A DNA stretch of 64,000 nt from Luteimonas deserti (GTDB lineage Bacteria > Pseudomonadota > Gammaproteobacteria > Xanthomonadales > Xanthomonadaceae). Both the position numbers and the translations under genes were made by a program. The notes beneath the pieces are model-generated. The model made no database searches. It was not told the DNA's origin and worked only from the letters and a program-made list of their open reading frames with translations. Below, one piece after another: positions 44,409 to 54,067 of this stretch. The stretch is from contig NZ_JACCJZ010000020.1 in assembly GCF_013425765.1 (NCBI RefSeq), forward strand, positions 682,001 to 746,000. The letters are read 5' to 3'. The first letter of the stretch is position 1, and every line of letters begins with the position of its first letter.

Positions 44409-44651
44409 TCCGCGCGCTGGCAACGCATCCTGGAAAGGCAGCTTGTGTAGAGCTCGAAGGGGGTTTGAACCCTGATGCGTTCACTCGAACCAAGCTGGAC
44501 GAAGCGCCCACTGACGTGATGGCGGTCCCGCTGAACAGGCACCGTCCAGCGGGCGGCGCCGTCACTCTCCATGCATTCTGGACGGGTTAACGTCGGCGCC
44601 GTTCGCCAAGTGGACCCCGCGTCCGCTCCCGTTCCTCCCAGGAGATTGTCC

Positions 44652-45329
44652 ATGCGCATACTGACCACCGCAGGTCTCACCACTGCAATTGCCGGCGCCC
44701 TGTTGCTGAGCAGTTGCGCCACCTACACCGGCCAGACCAATGCGCCGGACGATCCGAACCGCACCCGCAACAACGCGATGATCGGTGCCGGTATCGGCGC
44801 GGTCGCCGGCCTGCTGAGCGGCGGTGACGCCACCGAGCGGCGTCAGCGCGCGCTGGTAGGTGCGGGTGTCGGCGGCCTTGCCGGCGGCGCCGTGGGTGCC
44901 TATCAGGACCGCCAGGAAGCGGAGCTGCGTCGCCAGACGCAGGGCACCGGCATCGAGGTCAACCGCGATGGCGACGTCATCAAGCTCAATCTTCCCGACG
45001 GCGTGACCTTCGACTTCGGCCGCGCGGATCTCAAGCCGCAGTTCTATCCGGCGCTCAACAACGTCGCGCGCACCCTGGCCCAGTACGACCAGACGATCGT
45101 CGAGATCGCCGGCCATACGGACAGCGTCGGCAGCGATGCGGTCAACCAGCGTCTGTCCCAGCAGCGTGCCGAATCGGTGGGCAACTACCTGATCGGCCAG
45201 GGCCTGCTGCGTCAGCGTTTCGAGATCGTCGGGTTCGGCAAGACCCGTCCGATCGCCGACAACAGCACGGAGCAGGGCCGCGCGCTCAACCGCCGCGTCG
45301 AGATCCGTGTGATCCCGCTGCAGTCGTAA
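44652..45329 (+). CDS. OmpA-domain lipoprotein (YiaD-like)
   Basis: A 225-residue outer-membrane lipoprotein. The signal ALLLSSC has the lipid-bearing Cys at 22. A glycine-zipper pair (MIGAGIGAVAGLLSGG, ALVGAGVGGLAGGAVGAY) suggests membrane association. The C-terminal OmpA/MotB domain binds peptidoglycan, with FDFGRADLKPQFYPALNNVA, EIAGHTDSVGSDAVNQRLSQ and NRRVEIRVIP. AGGAG precedes the ATG at 44652 by 8 nt. The 243-bp region upstream, after phrB, contains several short inverted repeats but no gene. A terminator follows at 45355. Confidence 0.9.
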   Translation: MRILTTAGLTTAIAGALLLSSCATYTGQTNAPDDPNRTRNNAMIGAGIGAVAGLLSGGDATERRQRALVGAGVGGLAGGAVGAYQDRQEAELRRQTQGTGIEVNRDGDVIKLNLPDGVTFDFGRADLKPQFYPALNNVARTLAQYDQTIVEIAGHTDSVGSDAVNQRLSQQRAESVGNYLIGQGLLRQRFEIVGFGKTRPIADNSTEQGRALNRRVEIRVIPLQS

Positions 45330-45354
45330 TCCGCCAGACCATGCTGCACTCGAA

Positions 45355-45384
45355 AGCCCCGGCAGTGCCGGGGCTCTTTTATTG
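45355..45384 (+). terminator. Terminator after the OmpA-like lipoprotein gene
   Basis: A 9-bp stem AGCCCCGGC/GCCGGGGCT with an AGT loop and then CTTTTATT, 26 bp after the stop. Confidence 0.9.
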
Positions 45385-45479
45385 CAGGAGCACGTCCGGG
45401 CGCCGGGCGATTTCGGGCCAACTCTCGCGCGCGTCAGCGCTTGGAGTGAGCGCTGCCGGATGCGCCGGGCGCGGCGATG

Positions 45480-45508
45480 AAAAACGCCCCGGCACTGCCG
45501 GGGCGTTT
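45480..45508 (-). terminator. Terminator after fadA
   Basis: An 11-bp stem (AACGCCCCGGC with its complement) and ACT loop. On the minus strand it is followed by TTTTT. It lies 78 bp beyond the fadA stop and shares its CCCCGGCA core with the terminator at 45355-45384. Confidence 0.85.
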
Positions 45509-45585
45509 ACGTTTCACCCGACCCGGCCGCGCGTCATGGCCTCATTTGCGCGGTGCGTTCGAGTCGGAGCTGGTACGCGTGGAAG

Positions 45586-46791
45586 TCACAACGCCTCGAT
45601 CACGCCCGCCGCGCCCATGCCGGTGCCGATGCACATCGTCACCAGGCCGTAGCGCTTCTTGCGACGGCGCATGCCATGAACGATCGTCGCGGTGCGGATC
45701 GCACCGGTCGCGCCCAGCGGATGGCCCAGCGCGATCGCGCCGCCCAGCGGGTTCACCTTGTCCGGATCCAGCCCGCTGTCGCGGATCACCGCCAGCGCCT
45801 GCGCGGCGAAGGCTTCGTTGAGCTCGATCCAGTCAATGTCGTCGAGCGTCAACCCGGCCTGTGCCAGCGCCTTCGGGATCGCCGCGATCGGACCGATGCC
45901 CATCACTTCCGGGCGCACGCCGGCAACAGCGAAGCTGACGAAGCGTGCCAGCGGCTTGAGACCAAAGTCCTGCACCGCGCGCTCCGAAGCCAGCAGGATG
46001 CCGGCCGCGCCGTCACTCATCTGCGAGCTGTTGCCCGCCGTCACCGAGCCGCCGAACTGGCCATTGCGGAAGACGGGGCGCAGCTTGGCGAGACCTTCGA
46101 TCGACGAATCCTGGCGTGGGCCTTCGTCGGTATCGACCAGCAGCTTGCGCAGCTGCACGGTGTTGCCGGCGAGGTCGGGCTGGTGAGAGTGGATTTCGTA
46201 GGGCGTGATCTCATCCTTGAACTCGCCGGCCTGGATCGCGGCGATCGCCTTCTGATGCGAGGCGAGGGCGAACGCGTCCTGGTCCTCGCGCGAGACCTTC
46301 CACTCCTCGGCGACCTTCTCGGCGGTGATACCCATGCCGTAGGCGATCGCGACGTGGTCGTCCTTGAACACGCTCGGGGACAGCGCGACCTTGTTGCCCA
46401 TCATCGGCACCATCGACATCGACTCGGTGCCGCCGGCGAGCATCAGGTCGGCGTTGCCGAGGCGGATCTCGTTGGCCGCCAGCGCGACCGCCTGCAGGCC
46501 GGACGAGCAGAAGCGGTTGATGGTCTGCGCGGCGACGGTATCGGGCAGGCCGGCCAGCAGAACGCCGATGCGCGCGACGTTCATGCCTTGTTCGCCCTCG
46601 GGCATCGCGCAGCCGATCACGGCGTCGTCGATGCGGCCCGTGTCGATGCCCGGTGCCTGCGCGACGACGGCTTTCAGCACGTGCGCCAGCATGTCGTCGG
46701 GACGGGTGTTGCGGAATACGCCCTTCGGCGCCTTGCCCACCGGGGTGCGGGTGGCGGCGACGATGTAGGCGTCCTGGATCTGCTTGGTCAT
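45586..46791 (-). CDS. fadA: Acetyl-CoA C-acyltransferase (3-ketoacyl-CoA thiolase)
   Basis: Final step of fatty-acid beta-oxidation, cleaving 3-ketoacyl-CoA with CoA. The 401 residues show the nucleophilic Cys95 in INRFCSSGLQA, the ELNEAFAAQAL motif, the catalytic His in NPLGGAIALGHPLGATGA and the second Cys in VTMCIGTGMGAAG. It follows fadB (73-bp gap) on the same strand and ends before a strong terminator. The operon with fadB and a PsrA-like regulator supports a degradative role rather than acetoacetyl-CoA synthesis for PHA. Confidence 0.93.
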   Translation of the reverse strand: MTKQIQDAYIVAATRTPVGKAPKGVFRNTRPDDMLAHVLKAVVAQAPGIDTGRIDDAVIGCAMPEGEQGMNVARIGVLLAGLPDTVAAQTINRFCSSGLQAVALAANEIRLGNADLMLAGGTESMSMVPMMGNKVALSPSVFKDDHVAIAYGMGITAEKVAEEWKVSREDQDAFALASHQKAIAAIQAGEFKDEITPYEIHSHQPDLAGNTVQLRKLLVDTDEGPRQDSSIEGLAKLRPVFRNGQFGGSVTAGNSSQMSDGAAGILLASERAVQDFGLKPLARFVSFAVAGVRPEVMGIGPIAAIPKALAQAGLTLDDIDWIELNEAFAAQALAVIRDSGLDPDKVNPLGGAIALGHPLGATGAIRTATIVHGMRRRKKRYGLVTMCIGTGMGAAGVIEAL

Positions 46792-46864
46792 TGGAAAAAC
46801 TCCGGAATTCGATGTCGAGGTTCGGGATGCGGAGCGCGCGCCGCCCGCAGGCGGCGCCCGGACC

Positions 46865-49237
46865 TCAGTTCCTGAGCGGCTTGCCGGTCTTGAGCATGTG
46901 CCCGATGCGCGCCTGGGTCTTCTCCTGCTGGGCCAGCTCGACGAAGTGCTTGCGCTCCAGGCGGATCAGCCAGTCCTCGTCGACGACCGCATTGCGGTCC
47001 ACGTCGCCGCCGCACAGCACGGTCGCGATGCGCTCGGCGATCTCGTAGTCGTACTCGCTGACGAAACGGCCCTCGAGCATGTTGACCAGCAGCATCTTGA
47101 ACGTGGCGATGCCCACATCACCCGCAACGCGGATCGCGCGTGCCGGTAGCGGCGGGCGGTAGCCGGCTTCGGCCAGCGCCGAGGCCTGCTGGCGCGCCAC
47201 GTGCAGCAGCTCGTGGGCGTGGAAGGTCACGATGTCGTCACTGCGCAGCAGGCCGAGTTCCTTGGCGTTGACCGCCGAGTTCGACACCTTGGCCATCGCG
47301 CTGGTCTCGAAGGTCTTCTTCAGCTCGGCGAACACGTCGCCGCCGGGGCCTGCGGCTTCCGACGCGCGTACCGCCAGCTCCTTCAGGCCGCCACCGGCCG
47401 GCAGCAGGCCGACGCCGGCCTCGACCAGGCCGATGTAGCTCTCGAGATGCGCGACGGTGCGCGCGCTGTGCATCTGGAATTCGCAGCCACCGCCGAGCGC
47501 CAGACCGCGCACCGCCGCGACCACGGGCACCAGCGAATACTTGATGCGCTGGCTGGTCTTCTGGAAGTTCTCGACCATCGCCTCGAACGCGTCGACCTTC
47601 CCAGCCTGCAGCAGGCCCAGCGCGCCGGCGAGATCGGCGCCCGCGGAGAACGGCTCCTTCGGCTGCCAGATCACCACACCCTTGAACTTTTTCTCGGCGA
47701 TGCCGATCGCTTCCTGGATGCCGTCGAGCACGTGGTCGGAGACCGTGTGCATCTTGGTCTTGAAGCTGATCACGCCGATGTCGTCGCCGTCGGTCCACAG
47801 ACGGATGCCGTCGTTCTCGTACACCGTCTCGCCCTGTTCGAAACGCTCGCCGAGCAGCGGATCGGGGAAGCGCTGGCGGCGGTAGACCGGCAGTGCCGAG
47901 CGCGGGAGTTTGGCGTCCTTCGCCGGGCTGTAGCTGCCCTCGGCCCCGTGCACGCCCTCGCGGCCGTCGAACACCCAGTCGGGCAGGGGCGCGCCGCTCA
48001 TGGTCTTGCCGGCGACGATGTCCTCGGCGATCCAGTCGGCCACCTGCTTCCAGCCCGCGGCCTGCCACAGTTCGAACGGACCCTGCTGCCAGCCGTAGCC
48101 CCAGCGGATCGCCAGATCCACGTCGCGCGCGGTCTCGGCGATGTCCTCCAGATGCACGGCGCTGTAGTGGAACAGGTCGCGCAGGATCGCCCAGACGAAC
48201 TGCGCCTGGGGGTGTTCGCTGGCGCGCAGCTGGGCCATACGCTCGGCCGGATCCTTCAGCTTGAGGATCGCCACGACCTCGTCGGCGGCCTTGCGGTCGG
48301 CCGCGCGGTAATCCTGCTTCTCCAGATCCAGGACCAGGATGTCCTTGCCCGCCTTGCGGAAGATGCCGGCGCCGGTCTTCTGGCCCAGTGCGCCTTTCTC
48401 GATGAGCGCAGTCAGCCACTTGGGCGAGGCGAAGTATTCGTGCCACGGATCCTCGGGCAGGGTGTCGGCCATCGTCTTGATGACGTGCGACATCGTGTCC
48501 AGACCGACGACGTCGGAGGTGCGGTAGGTCGCCGACTTCGGACGGCCGAGCAGGGGGCCGGTCAGCGCATCCACCTCGTCGAAGCCGAGTCCCGACTCCT
48601 GGGTGTGATGGATCGTCGACAGGATCGAGAACACGCCGATCCGGTTGCCGATGAAGTTCGGGGTGTCCTTGGCGTAGACCACGCCCTTGCCGAGCTGGGT
48701 GGTCAGGAAGGTTTCGAGTCCCTCGAGCACCGACTGGTCGGTGGTCTTGGCCGGGATCAGTTCGGCCAGATGCATGTAGCGCGGCGGGTTGAAGAAATGC
48801 ACGCCGCAGAACCGATGGCGCAGTTCTTCGGGAAGAACATCGGCCAAGGCATTGATTCCCAAGCCTGATGTATTGCTGGCGAGCACTGCGTGCGCCGGCA
48901 CATGGGGGGCGATCTTGCGATAGAGGTCCTGCTTCCAGTCCATCCGCTCGGCGATCGCCTCGATGATCAGGTCGCACTGCTCCAGCAAGTGCAGGCCTGT
49001 ATCGTAATTGGCGGGCACGATCGCCTCGGCCAGGCCCTTGCCGGCGAGCGGAGCGGGGCTCAGCTTGGCCAGGCTCGCCAATGCCTTGAGAACGACCCCG
49101 TCGGGGTTGCCGTCCTTCGCGGGCAGATCGAACAACACCGTGTCGATGCCGGCATTGGTCAGGTGCGCGGCAATCTGCGCACCCATGACGCCAGCCCCCA
49201 GCACCGCTGCGCGCCGTACAAGCAGTTTCTCAGACAT
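46865..49237 (-). CDS. fadB: 3-hydroxyacyl-CoA dehydrogenase/enoyl-CoA hydratase fusion (FadN-like order)
   Basis: Bifunctional beta-oxidation enzyme of 790 residues. The dehydrogenase comes first: Rossmann motif VLGAGVMGAQIAAHL at about 12-26, NTSGLGINAL, FCGVHFFNPPRYMHLAELIP, and NFIGNRIGVFS. The enoyl-CoA hydratase/isomerase domain follows (about 500-690), with FSAGADLAGALG and ALGGGCEFQMHS forming the oxyanion hole. This is the reverse of E. coli FadB/FadJ order and like Bacillus FadN and many xanthomonad FadB proteins. ATG 49237 (MSEKLLVRR) has GGAG close upstream; 49246 is the alternative. It lies between the TetR gene (51-bp gap) and fadA. Confidence 0.92.
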   Translation of the reverse strand: MSEKLLVRRAAVLGAGVMGAQIAAHLTNAGIDTVLFDLPAKDGNPDGVVLKALASLAKLSPAPLAGKGLAEAIVPANYDTGLHLLEQCDLIIEAIAERMDWKQDLYRKIAPHVPAHAVLASNTSGLGINALADVLPEELRHRFCGVHFFNPPRYMHLAELIPAKTTDQSVLEGLETFLTTQLGKGVVYAKDTPNFIGNRIGVFSILSTIHHTQESGLGFDEVDALTGPLLGRPKSATYRTSDVVGLDTMSHVIKTMADTLPEDPWHEYFASPKWLTALIEKGALGQKTGAGIFRKAGKDILVLDLEKQDYRAADRKAADEVVAILKLKDPAERMAQLRASEHPQAQFVWAILRDLFHYSAVHLEDIAETARDVDLAIRWGYGWQQGPFELWQAAGWKQVADWIAEDIVAGKTMSGAPLPDWVFDGREGVHGAEGSYSPAKDAKLPRSALPVYRRQRFPDPLLGERFEQGETVYENDGIRLWTDGDDIGVISFKTKMHTVSDHVLDGIQEAIGIAEKKFKGVVIWQPKEPFSAGADLAGALGLLQAGKVDAFEAMVENFQKTSQRIKYSLVPVVAAVRGLALGGGCEFQMHSARTVAHLESYIGLVEAGVGLLPAGGGLKELAVRASEAAGPGGDVFAELKKTFETSAMAKVSNSAVNAKELGLLRSDDIVTFHAHELLHVARQQASALAEAGYRPPLPARAIRVAGDVGIATFKMLLVNMLEGRFVSEYDYEIAERIATVLCGGDVDRNAVVDEDWLIRLERKHFVELAQQEKTQARIGHMLKTGKPLRN

Positions 49238-49288
49238 TTGCTCCATCCCTTTGTTACGAAACGAAATCCGGCGCTCGGCCGGAGCTGA

Positions 49289-49906
49289 TCAAGCCCGAAA
49301 CCCGGCAGCAGCGAACCGGATCAGTTCATCTGCGATCCGGGTCCGGTGGGCATGTTCGGTGGTGCCCGGGGGGCGTTTGATGAGTCCGAAATCGGCCATC
49401 GCATAGGTCAGGGCGCCGGCAAGAAAGTCCAGGCGCCCATAGAGCTCGGCCTTCCCGAGCGCCGGAAGGCAGGTCGCGAGTGCCGCGGCGAATTCACGGG
49501 GCACGTGGCCGTACTGGTCGGAGAGAAACTTGCGCAGCGCATCGTTCTTCTCGACATACGCACGGGCGATGACCCGGACGAAGGCGCCGCTGCCTGCCCG
49601 GCCTCCGGCCATGTCCAGCGCCGGTTCCACGAAGGCCGCGATGATCGGCTCGATCTCGCCCGGATGCTCGGCCAGGGCACGCTTGAGCTGGGCGGAACGC
49701 TGCGCGCTCATCTGGTCCATGCGCCGGCGGAAGACCTCGTTGACCAGGTTTTCCTTGCTGCCGAAGTGATAGTTGACCGCGGCGATGTTGACGTCGGCAC
49801 GGCTGGTCACCTGGCGCAGGGAGGTCCCTGCAAAGCCGTGGGCGGCGAAGAGCTCTTCCGCCGCGCCCAGAATCTTGTCCTTGGTGGAGAACTGTACGGT
49901 CGCCAT
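49289..49906 (-). CDS. PsrA-like TetR-family regulator of the fad operon
   Basis: A 205-residue TetR repressor. The N-terminal HTH reads ILGAAEELFAAHGFAGTSLRQVTSRADVNIAAVNYHFGSKENLV, close to Pseudomonas PsrA, which represses fadBA and releases DNA on binding long-chain fatty acids. The ligand-binding helices make up residues 55-205. It is the first gene of the probable psrA-fadB-fadA operon. A 16-bp inverted repeat at 49921-49936, just upstream of the ATG at 49906, matches the published PsrA-type pattern CAAAC-N4-GTTTG, so autoregulation is likely. Ligand and targets are inferred. Confidence 0.85.
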   Translation of the reverse strand: MATVQFSTKDKILGAAEELFAAHGFAGTSLRQVTSRADVNIAAVNYHFGSKENLVNEVFRRRMDQMSAQRSAQLKRALAEHPGEIEPIIAAFVEPALDMAGGRAGSGAFVRVIARAYVEKNDALRKFLSDQYGHVPREFAAALATCLPALGKAELYGRLDFLAGALTYAMADFGLIKRPPGTTEHAHRTRIADELIRFAAAGFRA

Positions 49907-49920
49907 TCGCCCGCCTGTAA

Positions 49921-49936
49921 TCAAACGCTTGTTTGA
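49921..49936 (-). promoter_or_regulatory. PsrA-like operator
   Basis: TCAAAC-GCTT-GTTTGA: perfect 6-bp arms with a 4-nt spacer, 15 bp before the TetR start codon. It fits the PsrA consensus [G/C]AAAC-N2-4-GTTTG[G/C] known from Pseudomonas. It probably controls the tetR-fadB-fadA transcript. Confidence 0.75.
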
Positions 49937-50009
49937 TGCTAGGGCCATTCCGGCTGACGCGTCAATGACCCGCCGGGCGTCCAGGCCTGCGTAGATGCGC
50001 GCGATACGT

Positions 50010-50015
50010 TAGAAT
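50010..50015 (+). promoter_or_regulatory. Candidate -10 box for ndk
   Basis: TAGAAT, identical to the -10 seen before guaB in this window; a transcript would begin near 50022. The -35 region is poor. The predicted leader contains the hairpin at 50036-50060. Confidence 0.45.
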
Positions 50016-50035
50016 CTTCGCAGCCATGTTGGCTA

Positions 50036-50060
50036 AACCCGCGTCCCGTCGCGGGTTTTT
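50036..50060 (+). terminator. Intrinsic-terminator-like hairpin in the ndk leader
   Basis: AACCCGCG/CGCGGGTT stem with a 6-nt loop, followed by a run of T. It lies after the candidate ndk -10 box and before the ndk ATG, so it either attenuates ndk or ends a very short RNA. Confidence 0.7.
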
Positions 50061-50118
50061 CCATGTAGACTCGGTCGTTCCGGCGTGGACGACCCTACCC
50101 AGACCCGGAGAACACCTG

Positions 50119-50544
50119 ATGGCGCTCGAGCGCACCCTGTCCATCGTCAAGCCCGATGCCGTTGCCAAGAACGTGATCGGCGAGATCTACACCCGCTTCG
50201 AGAAGGCGGGCCTGAAGATCGTGGCCGCCAAGTACAAGCAGCTGACCCGCGAGGAGGCCGAGGGCTTCTACGCCGTCCACCGCGAACGTCCGTTCTTCAA
50301 CGCGCTGGTCGAGTTCATGACCTCCGGTCCGGTGATGATCCAGGCGCTCGAGGGCGAGAACGCCGTCGCCGCGCACCGCGACCTGCTGGGTGCCACCAAC
50401 CCGAAGGACGCCGCGCCGGGCACGATCCGCGCCGATTTCGCCGACTCCATCGATGCCAATGCCGCCCATGGGTCGGATTCGGTCGAGAACGCACAGACCG
50501 AAATCGCCTATTTCTTCAAGAACGACGAAGTCGTTTCCCGCTGA
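50119..50544 (+). CDS. ndk: Nucleoside diphosphate kinase
   Basis: Balances NTP and dNTP pools by phosphate transfer through a phosphohistidine. The 141 residues carry the N-terminal [20 protein letters not shown], the nucleotide-site residues in ALEGENAV and [18 protein letters not shown], and the catalytic His117 in [16 protein letters not shown]. The ATG at 50119 is preceded by CGGAGAACACCTG. A terminator-like hairpin lies in its leader. rlmN follows 11 bp after the stop. Confidence 0.97.
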   Translation: MALERTLSIVKPDAVAKNVIGEIYTRFEKAGLKIVAAKYKQLTREEAEGFYAVHRERPFFNALVEFMTSGPVMIQALEGENAVAAHRDLLGATNPKDAAPGTIRADFADSIDANAAHGSDSVENAQTEIAYFFKNDEVVSR

Positions 50545-50555
50545 GTAATGCCACC

Positions 50556-51705
<1,150 letters not shown>

Positions 51706-51719
<14 letters not shown>

Positions 51720-52500
51720 GGCTGCCGCCGTATGGATGGCCGTGGCGGCACTCGCAGGGTGCAAGCCGACGGGCAAGAGCAATCTGCGGGTCGATCCCCC
51801 GTCCTACACCACACGCGGCACGCCCGAGGCCCGACGCACCGACGAGGCCCGCCAGCAGCTGGCGCTCGCCACGCGCGAACTGGGCACCGGCAACGACGCC
51901 GCCGCGGAACGCTTCGCGCGCCAGGCCTTGAAGGCCGATGCCACGGTGGCGGACGCGAACACCATCCTGGCCATGGTCGCGGAACGCCGCGGCCGGCGCG
52001 AACAGGCGGGCGCCTTCTATAGGGCTGCCGCCGAGCATGCTCCGGATCGCGGCGCTTACCTCAACAACTACGGTGCGTGGCTGTGCACCGGTGGGCGGGC
52101 GGCCGAATCGCTGGCGTACTTCGACGGCGCGATGCGCGATCCGCGTTACGGCGATCCCGCGGGCGCACTCGCCAACGCCGGCGCCTGCGCACTGGATGCA
52201 GGTCAACCGGGACGTGCCGAGGCGGATCTGCGCGCGGCACTGGCGATCGATCCCGAGAGCCCGGTCGCTCTCGACGCCATGGCCCGGTTGTTGCATCAGC
52301 AGGAGCGGCACTTCGAGGCGCGCGCGTTTTCGCAAAGACATCTTGCCGTCGCCCCGGCAAGTGCGGCAGCATTGCAACTGGCAGCACGTATCGAACAGGG
52401 GCTCGGGGACACCACATCCGCCGAGCGGTACCTGCAACGCCTTCGTACGGATTTTCCGTCCTCGTCGCCGCTACAGCCCAGGGAAGCCACTTCACCATGA
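51706..52500 (+). CDS. pilF: PilF/PilW-type TPR lipoprotein for type IV pilus secretin
   Basis: Outer-membrane lipoprotein pilotin that helps localise and multimerise the PilQ secretin. The 264 residues start with the lipoprotein signal [19 protein letters not shown] (Cys19). TPR repeats follow (about 55-240), including [52 protein letters not shown] and [26 protein letters not shown] 51706, with GGAGA 8 nt upstream inside rlmN, is preferred over GTG 51700. It overlaps rodZ by 4 bp. The rlmN-pilF-rodZ order is a conserved gammaproteobacterial arrangement. Confidence 0.9.
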
Positions 52501-53333
52501 GTTCTTCGAGCCAGACCGTGCCAGCGTCTTCGCCTGGGGTCGGCGAGCGCCTGCGCGCGACGCGCGAGCAGGCCGGACTGAGTGTGGCGGACGTGGCGGG
52601 GCGCCTGCGGATGCAGGTGCGGGTGGTCGAGGCGCTGGAGGCGGAGAACTGGAACCGGCTCGGCGCCCAGGTGTTCGTGCGCGGACAGCTGCGCAGCTAT
52701 CTGCGCCTGCTCAAGCTTCCCGAGGTGCTGGCCGACAGCGTGCCCGACGCCACGCTCGTGCATGCGCCCGAGCTGACACCGCGCACCTATACGCCGCCGA
52801 TGCAGCGGCTGCTGGACAAGACCATGGGCCGTGCGGTCTATGTGGTGATCACCGCGCTGATCGTCGTACCGGTCTGGGTGGCCACGCGGACCCACGTTGG
52901 CGGTCCGGGTGAGGTCACGGCATCGCTCGGGTTGTCGGACGAGCCGGGCGAGGTCGCGGGCACGCGGGCGAACGGCCCCACGCCGGTGACGGCCTCGCTG
53001 TCCGGAATTCCCAAGCGCTCGCCCGCGCCGGCCGCGGCCGAGGAGCTGCAGGTCGCTGCGATCGCGGCGGATCAGCTGACCTTGCGTTTCAGCGGCGACA
53101 GCTGGGTCGAGGTCAACAGCCGGGATGGCCGTGAGCTCGAGCGTGCGGTGCTGCGTGCGGGCCAGGAGCGGCAGTTCGCGGTGGGCGAGATCGGCCGCGT
53201 CGTGCTCGGCAATGCCAATGCCGTCGAAGTCCTGCGCGGCGACGATGTTCAGGATCTGTCCGGCTTCCAACGGGCCAGCGTCGCGAGGTTTACGGTATCC
53301 TCCGACGGCGTTCTCGCGCCGCTCTCCGAGTAG
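52497..53333 (+). CDS. rodZ: RodZ-like HTH and DUF4115 membrane protein
   Basis: Bitopic inner-membrane protein linking MreB to the cell-wall elongation complex. The 278 residues include a cytoplasmic HTH of the Cro/C1 type (GERLRATREQAGLSVADVAGRLRMQVRVVEALEAENWNRL, about 16-55). One membrane helix lies at about 113-130 (AVYVVITALIVVPVWVAT), then a periplasmic linker and a C-terminal DUF4115 beta domain (LTLRFSGDSWVEVNSRDGREL) are present. The ATG overlaps the pilF stop. A likely terminator follows at 53363. ispG and hisS, which often follow rodZ, are absent here. Confidence 0.85.
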   Translation: MSSSSQTVPASSPGVGERLRATREQAGLSVADVAGRLRMQVRVVEALEAENWNRLGAQVFVRGQLRSYLRLLKLPEVLADSVPDATLVHAPELTPRTYTPPMQRLLDKTMGRAVYVVITALIVVPVWVATRTHVGGPGEVTASLGLSDEPGEVAGTRANGPTPVTASLSGIPKRSPAPAAAEELQVAAIAADQLTLRFSGDSWVEVNSRDGRELERAVLRAGQERQFAVGEIGRVVLGNANAVEVLRGDDVQDLSGFQRASVARFTVSSDGVLAPLSE

Positions 53334-53362
53334 CCGCGACGCCCCGGGCCCGTCCCGGTCGC

Positions 53363-53392
53363 CCGGCGGTCGACACCGCCGGCGTTTCTTTT
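53363..53392 (+). terminator. Terminator after rodZ
   Basis: An 8-bp stem CCGGCGGT/ACCGCCGG with a CGAC loop, then CGTTTCTTTT. It divides the ndk-rlmN-pilF-rodZ run from yfgM-bamB-der. A separate 7-bp GC hairpin at 53405-53422 sits in the yfgM leader. Confidence 0.65.
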
Positions 53393-53434
53393 CACCCGTT
53401 GTGACCCGCCCCCGAGGGCGGGCGTAGAGACCAT

Positions 53435-54067
53435 ATGGCGATTGACGAGTTGCTGGACGAGCGCGAACAGGGGGAGCGGGTCAAGGCCTGGCTTCGCGAC
53501 AACAGTCTGGGGCTGATCGGTGGCCTGATCCTCGGCGGAGCGCTGATCTTCGGTTGGCAGTACTGGAAGCAGCGCGTGCAGACGCAGGCGATGCAGCAGC
53601 ACGCGGCCTACCAGGCGGCGGTGCTCGACATTGCCGGCGGCGACATCGAGAAGGCCCGCCAGCAGGTCGCGAGTCTGCCCGACGGCAGCTACGGCGAGCT
53701 CGCTGCGCTGCAGCTGGCCAAGGCGCAGCTCGATGCGGGCGATCGCGATGCCGCCATCGCCACGCTGCAGGGCGTGGGTCGGACCGAGCCGGGCCTGGCT
53801 GCCGTGGTCGAGCAGCGCCTCGCTCGGCTGCTGATCGATGCCGAGCGGAGCGAGGAAGCGCTGGCATTGCTGTCGGATGCCTCGGATTCCGTCGCGCTCG
53901 AAGCGCGCGGCGATGCCCATTTCGCGCTGCAACAGCTCGACCGGGCACGCGAGGACTACACCGCCGCACTGCGCGGCCTGGACAGCGCCGCGCCGCAGCG
54001 CGGACTGCTCGAACTCAAGCTTTCCGAAGTCGGCGGCACGCCGGACGAACCCGAGGTTGAATCCTGA
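53435..54067 (+). CDS. yfgM: YfgM-like TPR protein, SecYEG-associated
   Basis: Inner-membrane protein with a short cytoplasmic N-terminus and a periplasmic helical (TPR-like) domain; in E. coli it works with PpiD at the SecYEG translocon. The 210 residues begin MAIDELLDEREQGERVKAWLRDNSLG, with one helix at about 24-43 (LGLIGGLILGGALIFGWQYW). AALQLAKAQLDAGDRDAAIATL-type repeats follow. The stop overlaps the bamB ATG by one base (TGATG). yfgM-bamB-der is a conserved order. Confidence 0.9.
   Translation: MAIDELLDEREQGERVKAWLRDNSLGLIGGLILGGALIFGWQYWKQRVQTQAMQQHAAYQAAVLDIAGGDIEKARQQVASLPDGSYGELAALQLAKAQLDAGDRDAAIATLQGVGRTEPGLAAVVEQRLARLLIDAERSEEALALLSDASDSVALEARGDAHFALQQLDRAREDYTAALRGLDSAAPQRGLLELKLSEVGGTPDEPEVES

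Noticed and set aside
44440-44490. A tRNA T-arm-like segment (GGGTTCAAACC on the minus strand) before the OmpA-like lipoprotein
   Set aside because: Only three base pairs can form and no D-arm or anticodon arm is present, so neither a tRNA nor an attachment site can be supported.
46865-49237. A frameshift or rearrangement in fadB because its domains are in reverse order to E. coli
   Set aside because: The frame is continuous, both domains are complete, and the dehydrogenase-first order is a known FadN-like form.
53405-53422. GC hairpin before yfgM as a riboswitch or thermosensor
   Set aside because: A single 7-bp stem with no further structure or conserved core; probably incidental in GC-rich sequence.
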